A stretch of 64,000 bases of DNA from Cyathus striatus (taxonomy: Eukaryota; Basidiomycota; Agaricomycetes; Agaricales; Nidulariaceae): the NCBI GenBank assembly GCA_025738555.1, contig JAOVFP010000010.1:1116001-1180000 (forward strand), in the 5' to 3' direction. The translations under genes and the position numbers were made by a program. The notes below the pieces were generated by a model. The model did not search any database and was not told where the DNA came from. It saw only the letters and a list, made by a program, of their open reading frames with translations. Each line of letters begins with the position of its first letter. Position 1 is the stretch's first letter. Shown here piece after piece: positions 24,608 to 36,127 of this stretch.

Positions 24608-25479
24608 CTAGGCACTGTAAGTAATTTCTTGAGTGGGTTGCTCTGGCACTTCTGCTTTTTCAGTATCGTTGCTCGTAAGATACGTTTCCTCCAACTCGAG
24701 CTCGCGTTGGACTAGTATGAGCTCACAGCACGGGCAAAATAACGGAGTCATATAATCACTAAAGCGATTTCCACGAATGCTATAGCGGTCGCGAACATCA
24801 CGCCTTGTGCTTCCCTATCAATGTGTTTGTTTACTAAGTAATTCGCTTCAAATTTGACACAAAATGTGAATTCATACCTGACAAATCCAGCTGAAGCCTA
24901 CCGATAGCTGTATGGTTTCGTTCAATATTTTGACTTATTACCATATGATGATTGCATACCGGACCACCGTGCACAATCCAGAGAAGAAGCCGGGTTGTTT
25001 CGATAGCACGACATAAATTGCTGCAACAGGGACAGCATACACAGCTCTCATCGATATAGATCTCATCGCGTCTAGGATGGGGTTTGTTCTTTTTTTTTAG
25101 ATGTTCAAGTCGGCCATTATTTCTATCGCGAAACAAGCTAGGACACCATATCGCAAAACAGCCTCAATAATATTCATGTGAGAAAATTACAGGTAATGAC
25201 AGAGGAATTTCTACTTACAACTTTCTGGATCGTCCAGACAGTCAAAGAGACTGTAACTCCAATCCCTCATTGGCTTTCCATTACACAATTGTACAGAGAC
25301 TTTATTGTGATTGAATTGCATTGGTAAATGAGGCTTAGGTTACTTTTATCAACAAAGGAGTGGAGTTAGTAACCATTGAAATTCACAAATAATGCATGCA
25401 CAATACACTTACCTGGTCCTGCATGCTTGTCTTGGGGATGGAGTAAGCGTAAAGGGAGAATTGGGGTTGAAAGATCCAT
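24608..25479 (-). CDS. PLAC8 family Cys-rich protein, copy 1
   Basis: Five exons (25479-25413, 25299-25219, 25162-24960, 24907-24878, 24814-24608) join in frame to give 195 aa. PLAC8 landmarks are MRDWSYSLFDCLDDPES and CFAIWCPSLF, then RLEHLKKKNKPHPRRDEI, a Cys cluster (CVCCPCCSNLCRAI), RDVRDRYSIRG, and the closing FCPCCELILVQRELELEE. Family members are small Cys-rich, usually membrane-associated proteins linked to cell-size control and metal transport in plants and animals; their role in fungi is unclear. The usual CPC of the first Cys cluster reads CPS here. The C-terminal extension after the family's RELELEE end is about 25 aa and acidic. Confidence 0.88.
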
Positions 25480-25484
25480 CTAAC

Positions 25485-26360
25485 TCAAATTTATATCACG
25501 AGAAGCCGTACCAAAATACTCGGGAGTGAGTGACATCTCAACTCGAAATGTCTCCTATTGCAGGGTGCAGATGGAATGTTGCATATATAAATATGCATTA
25601 TTGTGGCTGCATCATGTACAATGAACCATACATAACTTGTCAAAGTAGCTATTTTAGCGCTATCTGTACACATATTAATACACGACTCCCCCTCAAGTCT
25701 CGATACTTTCACAGGCATCATTACTTATTCAAGTTATTGGTGCACCGGAAGTGATACAACGCCGGATCATCATTTTCCATCGAACATTCAATGAGTCGAC
25801 ATTTGTGCTTCTATCTTACCTATACATGAAAACATCAACTGAACAACGGTAGTAAGAGATCAGATGACACACCACAAGATCTTACCAGTGCTACCTTTTT
25901 TGACTTAGAATTAGAGAAAATGTTCAATGAACTTAGGATCCTTGAACCAGATACAGATAACAAACTACACTCTCATCTGCATGAATGATGGATACATTAG
26001 CGTATCATAATTCGTCGACTATATAAGTGCAAGGGGTATATTGATGTCACTAATAAACGATGGTAAGTTCTGGATAAGTTCGAAGTTTAACACAACACGG
26101 CGGAAGAATAAAACTAGCAAGATTATATTGCCTCTTCAGAACTCTTGTCACAGCTTATGACACCATCGTTCGGATACGCAAGACTAAAATCGCCACAACA
26201 CTTCACACCAATGTACCCTATGATTCCTTGCTTCACACTTCATCGTAATCCACTACTGAGTTACCGTTTTTACCGTTCAGCTTTCTTATTTGTCCACCAT
26301 GTTAATTTAATATTTATATATGGCTTTGCGAGCCCGAATCTCGCCAAATTTATAAGAGCA
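25485..26360. other. No gene confidently recognised
   Basis: Short frames only. The 26145-26429 plus frame runs into the left end of the next element, so it is at least partly spurious. Confidence 0.35.
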
Positions 26361-26369
26361 ACCCGTGGG
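26361..26369. repeat. Left 9-bp target-site duplication (acccgtggg)
   Basis: Identical to 30103-30111. Confidence 0.75.
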
Positions 26370-26763
26370 GGGCTGCAAACTTTTCGAGTTCCTGTCGAGT
26401 TTTTCGAGTTAAAGTCGAGTCTCACTTAAGTTATAGTCGAGTTCCACTATTGAGCTCGCTTAACTTTTTCGAGTCAAAGTTAAGTTACCTCAAGTGGCCA
26501 TTTTCTTATTTCGAGTGGACTCGAGTTCCCTGATTATTTTTTTTGGTGAAATTCGAGTTCCCTTGAGTGGACTTAAGTTCCTTGCTTTTTTTTTGGTGAA
26601 AGTCGAGTTCTCTCAAGTAAACTTAAGTTCCTCGCTTATTTTTTTTTGAGCGAAAGTTGAGTTCCCTCAGATCAATTTAAGTTACTACCTTACATTTTTC
26701 CAGTGAAAGTCGAGTTCTTAAGTTCCATTCAAGTTATCGGTAACTCGAAAAGTTGACAGCCCC
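26370..26763. mobile_element. Nested 394-bp miniature element or internal terminus
   Basis: Bounded by gggctgcaaacttttcgagt and the reverse complement of aactcgaaaagttgacagcc. No separate target duplication is visible. It could be a solo miniature copy at the left end or a remnant of an earlier nested insertion. Confidence 0.55.
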
Positions 26764-27384
26764 TTGCTCTCCTCTAGCTAACCTAAACTACTTATATATT
26801 GTAATTAGACTCGGCTGTATGGTGTAGGTAAATAGTGTAAGGGTACTACTGCTAAGACTATTGATAATACCCGGGAGATATGGAACACCCTCCATGTGGC
26901 AAACCATGTGTTAATACTGTGTTTCAGCGGCACCATATTTGCCGCAGCCACGGTACTATTGTGGGACACGCGCTATCTTTAGTTAGCGCTTGTTATAAAT
27001 AGATCCGGAGTTACCGGCTCTTTCTGATGCGCGCATCAACAGCGCGTGATGGCATAGGTACAGTCCTTGACTGTTTCAGGCGCGGGGCTCCACAAGGTTT
27101 TGCACATGTCATTTGTACAAACATTTGGATCCTCATATGGGTGGTATGAGATACATTTAATAAGATTAAATATCTGAGCGATTACTAACACAGGCAACCT
27201 GATTCAGGATTTTTCTCGGAGCATTTACATAAGTCGGTATGTAGTGTGTTGGACTTCATTGCGGGGATGATATTCATGGTGTACATGAGTGATACAACAG
27301 CTTCATCATAGAATAATTAAAATTAAAATTAAACAAGTAGCTTCGTAGCTACCGTGAAAAGAACGTAATACTTTTAAATAAGTG

Positions 27385-27830
27385 CAATTGAGCTCGCTTA
27401 TTCATATTGAGTGGAAGTTAAGTTTTTCAAGTGTACTTAAGTTCCTTGCTAATTTTTTAGTGAGTGTAAGTCAAGTTCCCTCAAGTTCAAGTTTCAAAAT
27501 TTCAAGTGTAAAGTAAGTATAAACTAATTACTAGTACTACTATCTGAGTGAAAGTTAAGTTTTTCGAGTGGACTTAAGTTCCTCACTAATTTTTTTTCTG
27601 AAAGTCGAGTTCTCTCGAGTTAAGTTAAGTTCTTTACTAATTTTTTAGTGAGTGTAAGTCGAGTTCCCTCAAGTTAAGTTTTTCGAGTTGACTTAAGTTC
27701 TTTGTGAATTTTTTTTTCTGAAAGTTGAGTTCTCTCGAGTTAAGTTCCTCACTAATTTTCGAGTTCCTTTTGAGTTCCTTCAAGTTCAAGTTTCAAAATT
27801 TCAATTATACAATAACTATAAACTAATCAC
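27385..27830. repeat. CGAGTT/AAGTTCC word array
   Basis: gtcgagttccctcaagtt, gagttctctcgagttaagtt and related phrases alternate with T-rich spacers, with a loose period of about 60 bp. Confidence 0.7.
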
Positions 27831-28289
27831 TAGTACTACTATTTGCTAATCACTACTATTGCTACCACAGCTCTGTCCCACACCCCGCCTGATTTCATCT
27901 ACATTTCCCACGCACTCTGCCCGCCTTTATTTACTTCTGTTTGTGTGCAGTGTTGAACCATCACATTTATCATACACAAATATTCACCACTGCGATGTCA
28001 ACACATCGCGTGATTTTTGATGTGCACTCTTCCTTATCATCAATGCTCATCATGCTCAACAGTAAGCAAGTCTTTTCTGATTTTAAGCTCAATTCTTGCT
28101 CTTTTTATTTCAATCTTTTTGCATCACTTAATATAAGTTGTTATACACTTAGTAGGCCATATTATACTAAGTACTAATGTAAATAAAGTTATAAAAATGC
28201 AAGTTATATATGTATTTAGTCTTTTATTATAATATGTTTCATGCTTTGTACAGATTATGTGATTTGTGTAGAAAAGTGTATTAGTTGTG

Positions 28290-28920
28290 AGGGAAAATAA
28301 GAGCGGAGGCGTGGGAAACTATGAGCGGGAGGGCGGGAAATGATGAAATGAGTGGGAAATTGCGAATGGGAGGGAGGAAAATAATGAACAGAGGTCGGAA
28401 TAATAAGCGATAGTGTGGGAAAATGTTGAGCGGGGATGCAGACAGCAGTGAACAGCAGTAGCGGAGGCATGGGAAATAAATGCGAACACCTAGTGAGTAT
28501 CAGAAGTGAAAGCGGAAGCGTGGGAAACTATGAGCGGGAGGGCGGGAAATGATGAAATGCGTGGGAAATTGCGGGCGGAGGGGAGGGCAGGAAATAATAA
28601 TTAAAGAAGAAGCGAAAGCGTGGGAAATACTGAGAGGGAAGCGGACAGCAGTGTACAGCAGAAATAATAAGCAGGTGCATGGGAAATTATGAGCGGGAGG
28701 GCAGGAAATAATGAGTAGAGGTCAGAATGATAGCAGCAGAGCGTGGGAAACATTGAGCGCGAAAGTACGTAGGCGCGATATGTTAAGCGGAAGCGTGGGA
28801 AATTATGAGCGGAGGTGCGGGCAACAATGAGGATGTGCAATTAATGGGAAATGAGTAAACACTGAATTATATGCATGGGAAACAATGAGCGGGGGGCGGG
28901 AAGCAACACAAACTACTGTA
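28290..28920. repeat. G-rich tandem block (gcgggagggcgggaaat type)
   Basis: Units such as gtgggaaactatgagcggga and ggcgggaaatgatgaaatg repeat imperfectly. The wording resembles the gagcggaggggcggga block of the element at 6375-7876, although the ends of the two elements are unrelated. Confidence 0.7.
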
Positions 28921-28959
28921 TGTATTATTGTAAGGTACTCCATACAATACAATTTTAGA

Positions 28960-29290
28960 ACTTGCCTATTTTTCAAGTAAAAGTTAAGTTTCTTGCTTAT
29001 TTTATTTGAATGAAAGTTAAGTTCCATCGAGTGGAGTCAAGTTCCTCACTTATTTTTTTGAGTGAAAGTTAAGTTCCATCGAGTGGAGTCGAGTTTCTCG
29101 CTTATAATTTTTTCGAGTGTCAGTCGAGTGGAGTTAAGTTCCTCACTTATGCTAAATTCGAGTGGAAGGTAAGTTACCATCGAGTTACCTTTGAGTGATA
29201 AATGCCACTCGACTCCACTCGAATTTGAGTCGAGTTCCATTCGAGTTCCACTTAAGTTCCAGTCGAGTGTCTAACTTAAGTTCCTCAAGT
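28960..29290. repeat. CGAGTT/AAGTTCC word array (right internal)
   Basis: ttaagttccatcgagtggag and gagtggagtcgagtt repeat, then an inverted set (ccactcgactccactcgaat) makes local dyads around 29200-29230. Confidence 0.7.
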
Positions 29291-29319
29291 TCCATAACAA
29301 AAAACCCATACTTTATGAT

Positions 29320-29600
29320 TGTACTCATTGTTGTTGCGATCCCTTCGCTCGTTGTTTCCCACGCACACCCCTGCTGCCGCAGATGTGTAAAAATAGCACC
29401 ATCACATCATCCATCAAATCCCCAATCATTCCACTCGCTTCTGATGCATTGATGGTGATTGTGTCGCACTTCTTCCATCATCATGCTCAACAGTGAGCAC
29501 GTATTTTGTGCATTCTTCTCTCAGTTTTTGGATTCTTGCTGTGATTTTTTTTTATAATGTGAAATTAGTTATTTTGTATGTAATATAACATCTTAGTTGT
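29320..29600. repeat. Internal direct duplication within the element
   Basis: The stretch with catcatgctcaacagtgagc (about 29479) parallels catcatgctcaacagtaagc (about 28047), together with the following ttggattcttgct/ctcaattcttgct text. The element therefore contains two related blocks, each after a CGAGTT array. Confidence 0.55.
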
Positions 29601-30102
29601 ATAAACATCATGTACTGTGCTTATAGAAAATATTATATGAATAATAATATTATAAGCTTTTCATACTATTTCATAAGTAATTTAGCTGTACTGTTAAAGC
29701 ATTTAATATACATTCATATTCAAAAAAAATTGAGAGGAATTGCCCAAGAACTTGACCAGAAATGAAAATAATGGGTGCTCACTGTTTATGACGATGACGA
29801 GGCACATGAATGCGATCAAACGCGCTGCGCAAAACAACGCGTGGCACTCATTAATTAATTTGATAGAGGTAGAGGCATCAGATCAGATTAATGATCGACA
29901 TTCAGGGGCATGGGAAATAATGAGCACGGAAGCGCAATAGTGAGTGATCATTAATCTAGCAATCCATAGTAGTGTTAGAATGTCTGTGATATACCATATA
30001 ATTTACATTTTTTGAGTTACAGGTAAGTTCCTAAGTTAAGTTCCAGTCGAGTTCCAGTCGAGTTCCAGTCGAGTTACTGGTAACTCGAAAAGTTGATGGC
30101 CC

Positions 30103-30111
30103 ACCCGTGGG
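30103..30111. repeat. Right 9-bp target-site duplication
   Basis: acccgtggg, partner of 26361-26369. Confidence 0.75.
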
Positions 30112-30600
30112 AAGATGTTCATAAAACGTGTCCGTCCAATCGGTTCCACTCCCTGTGGCAGACCCTTATCCTACAGCTATCTCATCGCATCTACCTAGTA
30201 CCAGACCTCATTTGACTCAGGTAAACTTATGACTTGAAGTTGGAGTTCGAATTTTTAGAGACGATTGCAGCTGATGGCGACTCAGTGTCCGTCGGCGGTA
30301 AATGCCAAGGCATCGCCGAGACTCCCGATCTCTCTAGTAGTTCGAAGATTGCCTACTACTATTCACACCAACCGAAGTTTATAACACAAAGCTGAAGGAA
30401 TAAACCAAATCATTTATGGTTGGATATTCTCCTAGGAAGGCCTGATTGTATCCAAACAGCAGGCATCAGTGAAAAATAGCCAACTTCGAGTGGTGATATC
30501 CCTATCTCGCTACCCAGATACACCCCATTACGCTGCTGATCGTACCACACATATATTATTATGGATAATTAACATGTGGATAAATCAAAATCAATAACAG
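30112..30600. other. Possible exon debris; no gene assigned
   Basis: A plus-strand frame at about 30240-30390 (DGDSVSVGGKCQGIAETPD) looks compositionally coding but has no start and no partner exons. It may be part of a gene that the adjacent element interrupted. Confidence 0.25.
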
Positions 30601-30621
30601 TGGCCAATTGGAGATATATCA

Positions 30622-31386
30622 CTAAACCTGTCCATTTTGTTCAAGAAAATGTTCCTCCAACTCGATCTCTCGTTGACCTTGGACGAGATCACAAACCAGA
30701 CAGCATATGGAAGCCGTATAGTCTCTGCAGCAGCCCCCACGAATTTGATAGCGTTCACGGATATTCCTTCTGGTTCCTCCCTATAAAATGTGTTCAGCCT
30801 GTCTAATCATTATGTTACATGCCAATATACAATTACAGACCTGTTTAAAAGAACTGAGGGTTATTGGAATTTGTATCTAATGCGAATTTCAGTTCAGTGT
30901 TTCTAAGCAGGAAAACCAAAGATCACCGGAAGGATCCCACTCAAGTCAAAACTTGCTTCAAAACAATCCCAGAAACAACCTTTGCAGCTACATTTATCAT
31001 CGTAGTGGACACATACATCATGGCGTTTCGGATGAGGGGTTTTCTTCTTGTTAAGATGATCGAGACGACGTTGATTCTGTTTGCGAAGCAAGCTGGGACA
31101 AAATATCCCCAGACAACCTGATAGATTCAGTCAAAAAATGTAAACATTGAAAGTAAATTGTATAATCACAAGCTCCTGGCGCTTTTAAGCATCCACAGAG
31201 ATTAACAGACCATCCTCTCTTTCCATCGTCTCCGATAGGCAGTTTTCTTACATTCGTATTGCCATGAGGGAATTGAAAAGTCATCGGAGGACTAGGCAGA
31301 GGCTGCTTTTCCTAATATCGAACAGGGATTAGGGTCGGGAATCAAAATGGCTCGTGATATGCCAAAGCACGTACGACGATTGCCAT
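30622..31386 (-). CDS. PLAC8 family Cys-rich protein, copy 2
   Basis: Five exons (31386-31375, 31311-31170, 31117-30927, 30876-30841, 30780-30622) give 179 aa with the same intron phases as copy 1 at 24608. The first exon encodes only four residues (MAIV), so the start is tentative; MTFQFPHG a little downstream is the alternative. Landmarks are GKRGWSVNLCGCLKAPGAC, LGIFCPSLLRKQNQRRLDHL, KKKTPHPKRHDVC, a Cys cluster (CSCKGCFWDC), RRNIRERYQIRGGCC, and CLVCDLVQGQREIELEE close to the end. The first cluster again has CPS instead of CPC. It is tandem in orientation with copy 1, and the two are separated by the 3.7-kb element. Confidence 0.85.
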
Positions 31387-31389
31387 GAT

Positions 31390-32600
31390 CTAATGTTAGA
31401 GATGGATGGGGATGGGGATGGGGATGAACCGGGGGCGTTCAAACGGATTCAAACTCGTCATTAAATGCTGGTGAGCGCTGCTAATTTTTTCGGGGATGAG
31501 TGATCTTAATAACTGATACAAGGAATGCCGTGGGGTTTACAAGGCTCTTCTGGTAGTTGAGGTGGTTGAATATGTACATAACTGTCTCTGGCATCAGGCA
31601 CAATGAAATGAAACTTGTCTTACAAAGTTTGTGAGTGGATGCTATTGGCCATTTAAAGATACCATTTGCCATGTCACTGCGATATTTTAGTCCTAACTTG
31701 CACAGACATCAAAAGATCAGACGAACGACGGCGCTAAGTAGAGCATATGACACAGAGAGAAGCAGGCGAGCGCTTGAAGTGCGTCTGATATTAAATTATA
31801 TTTCTTTTGAAATCTGTACCTCTTTTGTTCTCGGAATGCATGTTTGTCGCAATCTTGGGGAAACATCCTACATAAAGTTGTAAGCAATTTTCATATGGTC
31901 CCCGGTCCCCAGCAAAGTGTCAACTATAAGGGAACCCCCCCTATCAATGGATAGGCGCCTGCAGGAAGATTCGAAGTTTTGCAAAATTGCGTGTTCCTGA
32001 ATGAAGTTTAATAGTTCCACGGATAAGCGATACGTTTCAGTGTCAAACAAGTTGGAACCCCATATCGATTTATATTCAAAAGGATGTCGACGAACTCAGA
32101 GTCAGAGTCACAGAAGCATAGATGTGGACCTACTGGACGGCAACTGGACAGGGCTCGGACGAAGTTACGGATGCCGCATTCTGAACAAATACTATGGTGC
32201 GAGTCACTTAGTCACCACAACTTTTGTACAAGGAAAAGTCACTTGATATTTCTCACACAAAATAACCCCATTTTCTTATTCCTCTTGTAAAAATGCTTGT
32301 TTTGATGAACTGAATAATTCTACTAAACAGTTTGTCAAAAATCCCAAAACTGAGCGAGTTATATTTTTCATGTATTCCAGATTTTGCCGAATTACCATAT
32401 CGGGAAGGTAATTACTATAAATAGACATGGTTAGTCATCACTCTTATGCTTCAAATTTGTGAAAGAAGCTATGAAAGCACTACATTTCACCTTAAAATCT
32501 ACTCTTTTGATGAAGTATCAATATCATAAAGGTATAATATACTCTTAAACCTTCAAAAAGATGAACAAAGTTGGCCCAATTTTGCCACTGTACAAAACTA
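31390..32600. other. No gene confidently recognised
   Basis: Overlapping short frames (plus 31635-31883 and 32001-32246; minus 31481-31672 and 31868-32050) carry no family motif. A short gatggg tandem repeat lies near 31403-31425. The 32430-32560 interval is AT-rich. Confidence 0.3.
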
Positions 32601-32619
32601 GTGGTGACTAAGCAACCCG

Positions 32620-32905
32620 CACCATACATACGTCATGTTCCATTCTCACCTGGATCCCGAACTTTGCCTGAACTTCATCTCAACTCAACCTCAACTTCTG
32701 CAGTAACCGGTTGACCACACACCACGTTCTCACCCCTCCCCACACATCGTACATGGACTCCTAAAATGACTTGTTCTATGTATTGATACATTGATGGTTA
32801 TATTTAGACATTGCCATTGAGTCACTCCTTTGTTTTCCACCATCTGATGCTCAAGTGCCCGCACATCACTCGATCCGTTGATATGCGTATCGCTCAGAAA
32901 GCATC
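32620..32905. repeat. Duplicate of the OYE upstream module
   Basis: catacgtcatgttccattct, ctcactcctttgttttccac and gatatgcgtatcgctcagaa correspond to 14100-14480 and 19280-19520. Confidence 0.6.
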
Positions 32906-33034
32906 GCACAACTTCAAACAAATGGTACATATTCCACATGTGGGATTGAGTGTTTTGCCCTGGAGCAGTGGGATCGGTGGTTCGTCTCTTTTCCTTCCCT
33001 CTCCTCCTTCTACTCCTTACTAATGTGCGTACCA

Positions 33035-33672
33035 GATATGGGAACATCAAACCCAATCCCACAATGCACGACGACATCCAACGACTCAAAAGGGCCGATC
33101 CGAATTTGGCGCATTCACACTGTGTGAAAGAACTACGCATGGTCCCGAGTTGGGTTATTCAAGTTTCAACTATAGCGATGGATACGATCATCGATATCTA
33201 GCGTTATCCCACCGGGGGATGCGGCATGGAAGAAGGGAATAATGTGAAGATCGCTCATCCCAATCCGTCTAATGATTCTATAAGAGATATTTTGGCACCA
33301 AAAGTGTTGAGTAGTGCCGGTGGGTATGATAGGGAGAGTCTGATATGTAGAGCGGAGGAGGGGAAGGGTGTGTGTGTTTATGTTCTCTTTCCTTTCTTTA
33401 TTTTTGGACGTTTGTTGTTTCTTTCGGTTTTTAGTTAGTGATGATTTTTGTTTCTCTAGCCCAATCTACGGAGGAGAACGTAGGAGAATACTTTCCTTGT
33501 CACTGAAGAGTTGGCTGAGACTGATAGTATACTGCTTATCTGGTATGATAGGACCACCACATCTTATGGTCCTGAGGACAAGGCGGAGGCTGAGATCGGG
33601 TATGCTGACTATCCGTCTTATAAAGAGGGTGGGGATGGTGGTATGGAGAAGGTCGAAGTTGAGGCTCAATAG
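33035..33672 (+). pseudogene. Old yellow enzyme pseudogene, 3' half
   Basis: Begins at the equivalent of the exon 3 acceptor (cagatatgggaacatcaaac). It keeps HPNPSNDSIRDILAPK and AGGYDRESLICRAEEGK (intact: HPNPSNDFIRNIWAPK and AGGYDRESAIRVAEKGE) with frameshifts between them. Exon 4 is degraded but retains GYADYPSYKEGGDGGME. Exons 1 and 2 are absent. Two tRNA-Glu copies follow within 300 bp, as at the other reductase remnants. Confidence 0.8.
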
Positions 33673-33780
33673 GACTTATATTTTTTACAGCTTTACATGG
33701 ACCCTATCCGAGAAGTTGGAGTTGGTTGCAGGTGGCTATTGTTACTACATCATATAGTACGCTATGAAATACTATGCAAT

Positions 33781-33879
33781 TCGAGTATAGTGTAATGCTA
33801 ACATTACCGTCCCTCATAGAGGGATCAAATTCGATTAAGTATTGCGCGGTAGCTCGGGGTTCAATTCCCTGTACTCGAA
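33781..33879 (+). pseudogene. Decayed tRNA-Glu(CUC)
   Basis: tcgagta/tactcga still pair perfectly, but the A box is TAGTGTAATGC, the anticodon stem is accgt and the B box is GGTTCAATTCC. Confidence 0.7.
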
Positions 33880-33959
33880 CCTTGAAATTGCCCAATCTTT
33901 TCTCTAGTGTACCGCGAGTATTGTTAGAGTATATACAGTATCACTTAAAACAATACAAC

Positions 33960-34063
33960 TCGAGTAGTGTAATGGCTAACATTACCGCCTCTCAAAGCGG
34001 TAAGATCTTTAAGATTAATATTAAAGCTTGCGGTAGCTCGGGGTTCGATTCCCCGTACTCGAA
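33960..34063 (+). tRNA. tRNA-Glu(CUC) with intron, 2-nt deletion
   Basis: Acceptor tcgagta/tactcga perfect, B box GGTTCGATTCC perfect, anticodon stem accgc/gcggt perfect, anticodon CTC, intron of about 35 nt. The two linker bases between acceptor and D arm are missing, although TAGTGTAATGG still matches an A box. TTTTT lies about 20 bases downstream. Function is uncertain. Confidence 0.65.
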
Positions 34064-34144
34064 CTCGCATATGCATTGATATCTTTTTACTACTCATTAA
34101 GAAATGCTAGAGAACGTACGGTGAAAAATTCTTTAGTATGAACA

Positions 34145-34212
34145 TTGAGTATGGTGTAATGGCTAACAGAATTAGTGTGCGGTAGCTAGGCGTTCGATTC
34201 CCCGTACTTGGG
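34145..34212 (+). pseudogene. tRNA-Glu(CUC) pseudogene lacking the anticodon arm
   Basis: The same internal deletion type as 18568-18635 (ggctaacagaatt joined to gtgcggtagct), with acceptor strands ttgagta/tacttgg. Confidence 0.75.
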
Positions 34213-34283
34213 CAAATCATCATATTTTTTGGGTTACAGTATCAAGGATCATTCGAGAGCAGTATCCCTCAACTTACATGAAA

Positions 34284-34376
34284 TTGAGTATGGTGTAATG
34301 GCTAACATTACCGCCTCTCATGGCCTATTCCAAAATCAGGGCGCGGTAGCTCGGGGTTCGATTCCCTGTACTCGAA
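34284..34376 (+). tRNA. tRNA-Glu(CUC) with intron
   Basis: ttgagta/tactcga pair fully with one wobble. A box TGGTGTAATGG and B box GGTTCGATTCC are intact. Anticodon CTC in loop CTCTCA; short intron of about 20 nt. The T stem has one G-T pair. A further remnant (tcgagcatggtgaaatggc) lies at about 34472-34490. Confidence 0.75.
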
Positions 34377-34494
34377 TACAAACTTCGAAGAAGAGTTTAA
34401 ACTCAGTTTTGCACCACAATACCAGAGATGGACGTTGGACATTAAACGTTAAATGCTAAAAAACGTTAAAATCGAGCATGGTGAAATGGCAACT

Positions 34495-36120
34495 GGTTAT
34501 CTCTCATTTTCATACTTAGTTCGGGAACCGGGGACCGCATCAGGAAACACAGATTTAGCAACATTGATAAGCGCCAAGTGCCCTAGCCGATATTGATCAT
34601 TGGCTGCTTATGCCGCACTGCATAGTTGATATAGCATTCCATAGAATATGAGATGGTTCTGTAGCTCGACATATACATAGTGAAATGTTCATAGTTTCTG
34701 TAACCTTGCAGGTATGATACATTGACTTTGTATATCTTCATATTTTGTAGGTGACACTATGTAAAACATTATAGTTAAGCTATAATATCTTATAGACTAT
34801 ACAAATATTCCATTTTGCTATTCTGAAAATTCATTACAGCTTGAAGATTGAAATATTGAAGAACTAAATAAAATTTTGTATGTACCAGCAAATATGGCAA
34901 GAAGAGGATGAGTGCCAAGTCGATTCTATAAGAGACATCAAATTTCAATGATCGTCAATGCACACGATTTTGCTGTCACATGACTACGTCAACGATCGAA
35001 TTGTTGTTTGTTTGTTTACCTATTCCGGTTTGGCCCTTCGGAGTTTCGACTCGTTCTTGTCTCGCAACCACATTCCTTTCTTTCCGCCGCCAACTCCCCC
35101 TCCCTACTCCCTCACTCACATTTACCTCTTTCCTCCCCTGCTCACTATCTGCCCATATCACATACTCATCTTTTCAGACAGTATGTATACCTGGCAAGAG
35201 TGTATGTGCTTGAGTGTCACGTAAGTGTTCTATTTCACCTTTTGAAATCCGTTGACACTATCGTGTTTCTGCAGTGATTCATCATAGTATCCCTTTTCAA
35301 ATGTGCCTTGGCATACTGGAGGATTGCGCATGTGGTTGATCCTGCTAATTTATATAATAGGAGGTATGCTGGATGTGTTGGTGCAAGTGCATTGCTTATG
35401 TCTGAGAGGTGGAGGTGGTTTATTGAGTTTATCTTACCACGAGACGGTGTAAGTGCTGTACTTACCCTCAGTTTTCCTTCGCTAATCATTTCAGTATTCT
35501 ATCTTAGAACTGTTTATCTTTGTCGTCTCGTCTTGGATAGCAGGGTATGTTATCCTGCAATCTCTTAGTTAACCTTTCGCTCATTTACTTTCACAGGTTC
35601 ATATGTGTTTGTCTAGTCATTTTACGATCCATTTATTTATTGTGAGTGTTTTATCTGTAGTGGAACATCGAACTCTGGGCTGTGGCCGCTGAGGAAGGGG
35701 GGGGTATTATGGCTGTTGTACGTTCCAAGGACATACATACTTTTTATTGAGTCATGTACATGAGTAGCATACAAAATATATTTGCTTGATCTGATTTATT
35801 ATTGCCAAGTGTTGTTATTAACAGAGAACAGCAATGCATCATATGATAGTAATAGGTATATGATATGATATAAACTACAATGGCCTATATACACCATATA
35901 GTAGTGGAACTCAATAAGTCCCAAATGCCTGTTGCTTGAACTTTTGAGACGCTGATCATCCATGCAGTGCACTGATGCCAAGTAAGGGGTAAAAAGAATT
36001 AAAGCGGAGCTTGAACGTATGAGAAAGGATGGTTTGTTGTTGGGTACCACCCGCGGGTGCTACCACCTACATACGCGCTTCACAAAGGATCAGTACTCAG
36101 TAGAGCTCACAGCAAGTTCA
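34495..36120. other. No complete gene; probable 5' flank of the transposon
   Basis: AT-rich up to 34950, then overlapping short plus frames (for example 35308-35568) without motif. Near 36043-36066 gggtaccacccgcgggtgct contains a small hairpin. The left end of the Harbinger-type element must lie somewhere here but I could not identify it. Confidence 0.3.
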
Positions 36121-36127
36121 CACCACG

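Larger units (their letters stand above)
26370..30102. mobile_element. 3.7-kb non-autonomous MULE-like element with nested ends
   Basis: The left end gggctgcaaacttttcgagt and the right end (reverse complement gggccatcaacttttcgagt) form a 21-bp inverted repeat with four mismatches, flanked by an exact 9-bp duplication. The interior consists of arrays of CGAGTT/AAGTTCC words (26380-26760, 27385-27830, 28960-29290, 30010-30090), a G-rich tandem block (28290-28915) and AT-rich spacers. A third terminus in right orientation (aactcgaaaagttgacagcc) occurs at about 26742-26761, so a 394-bp derivative shares the left end. No transposase frame is present. A 9-bp duplication suggests the Mutator-like superfamily, which is an inference. 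Confidence 0.7.

Noticed and set aside
18690..34376. CRISPR-like array, because of regularly spaced repeated text
   Set aside because: The repeats are tRNA genes with introns and decayed copies; spacing and flanks do not fit CRISPR, and the genome is eukaryotic.
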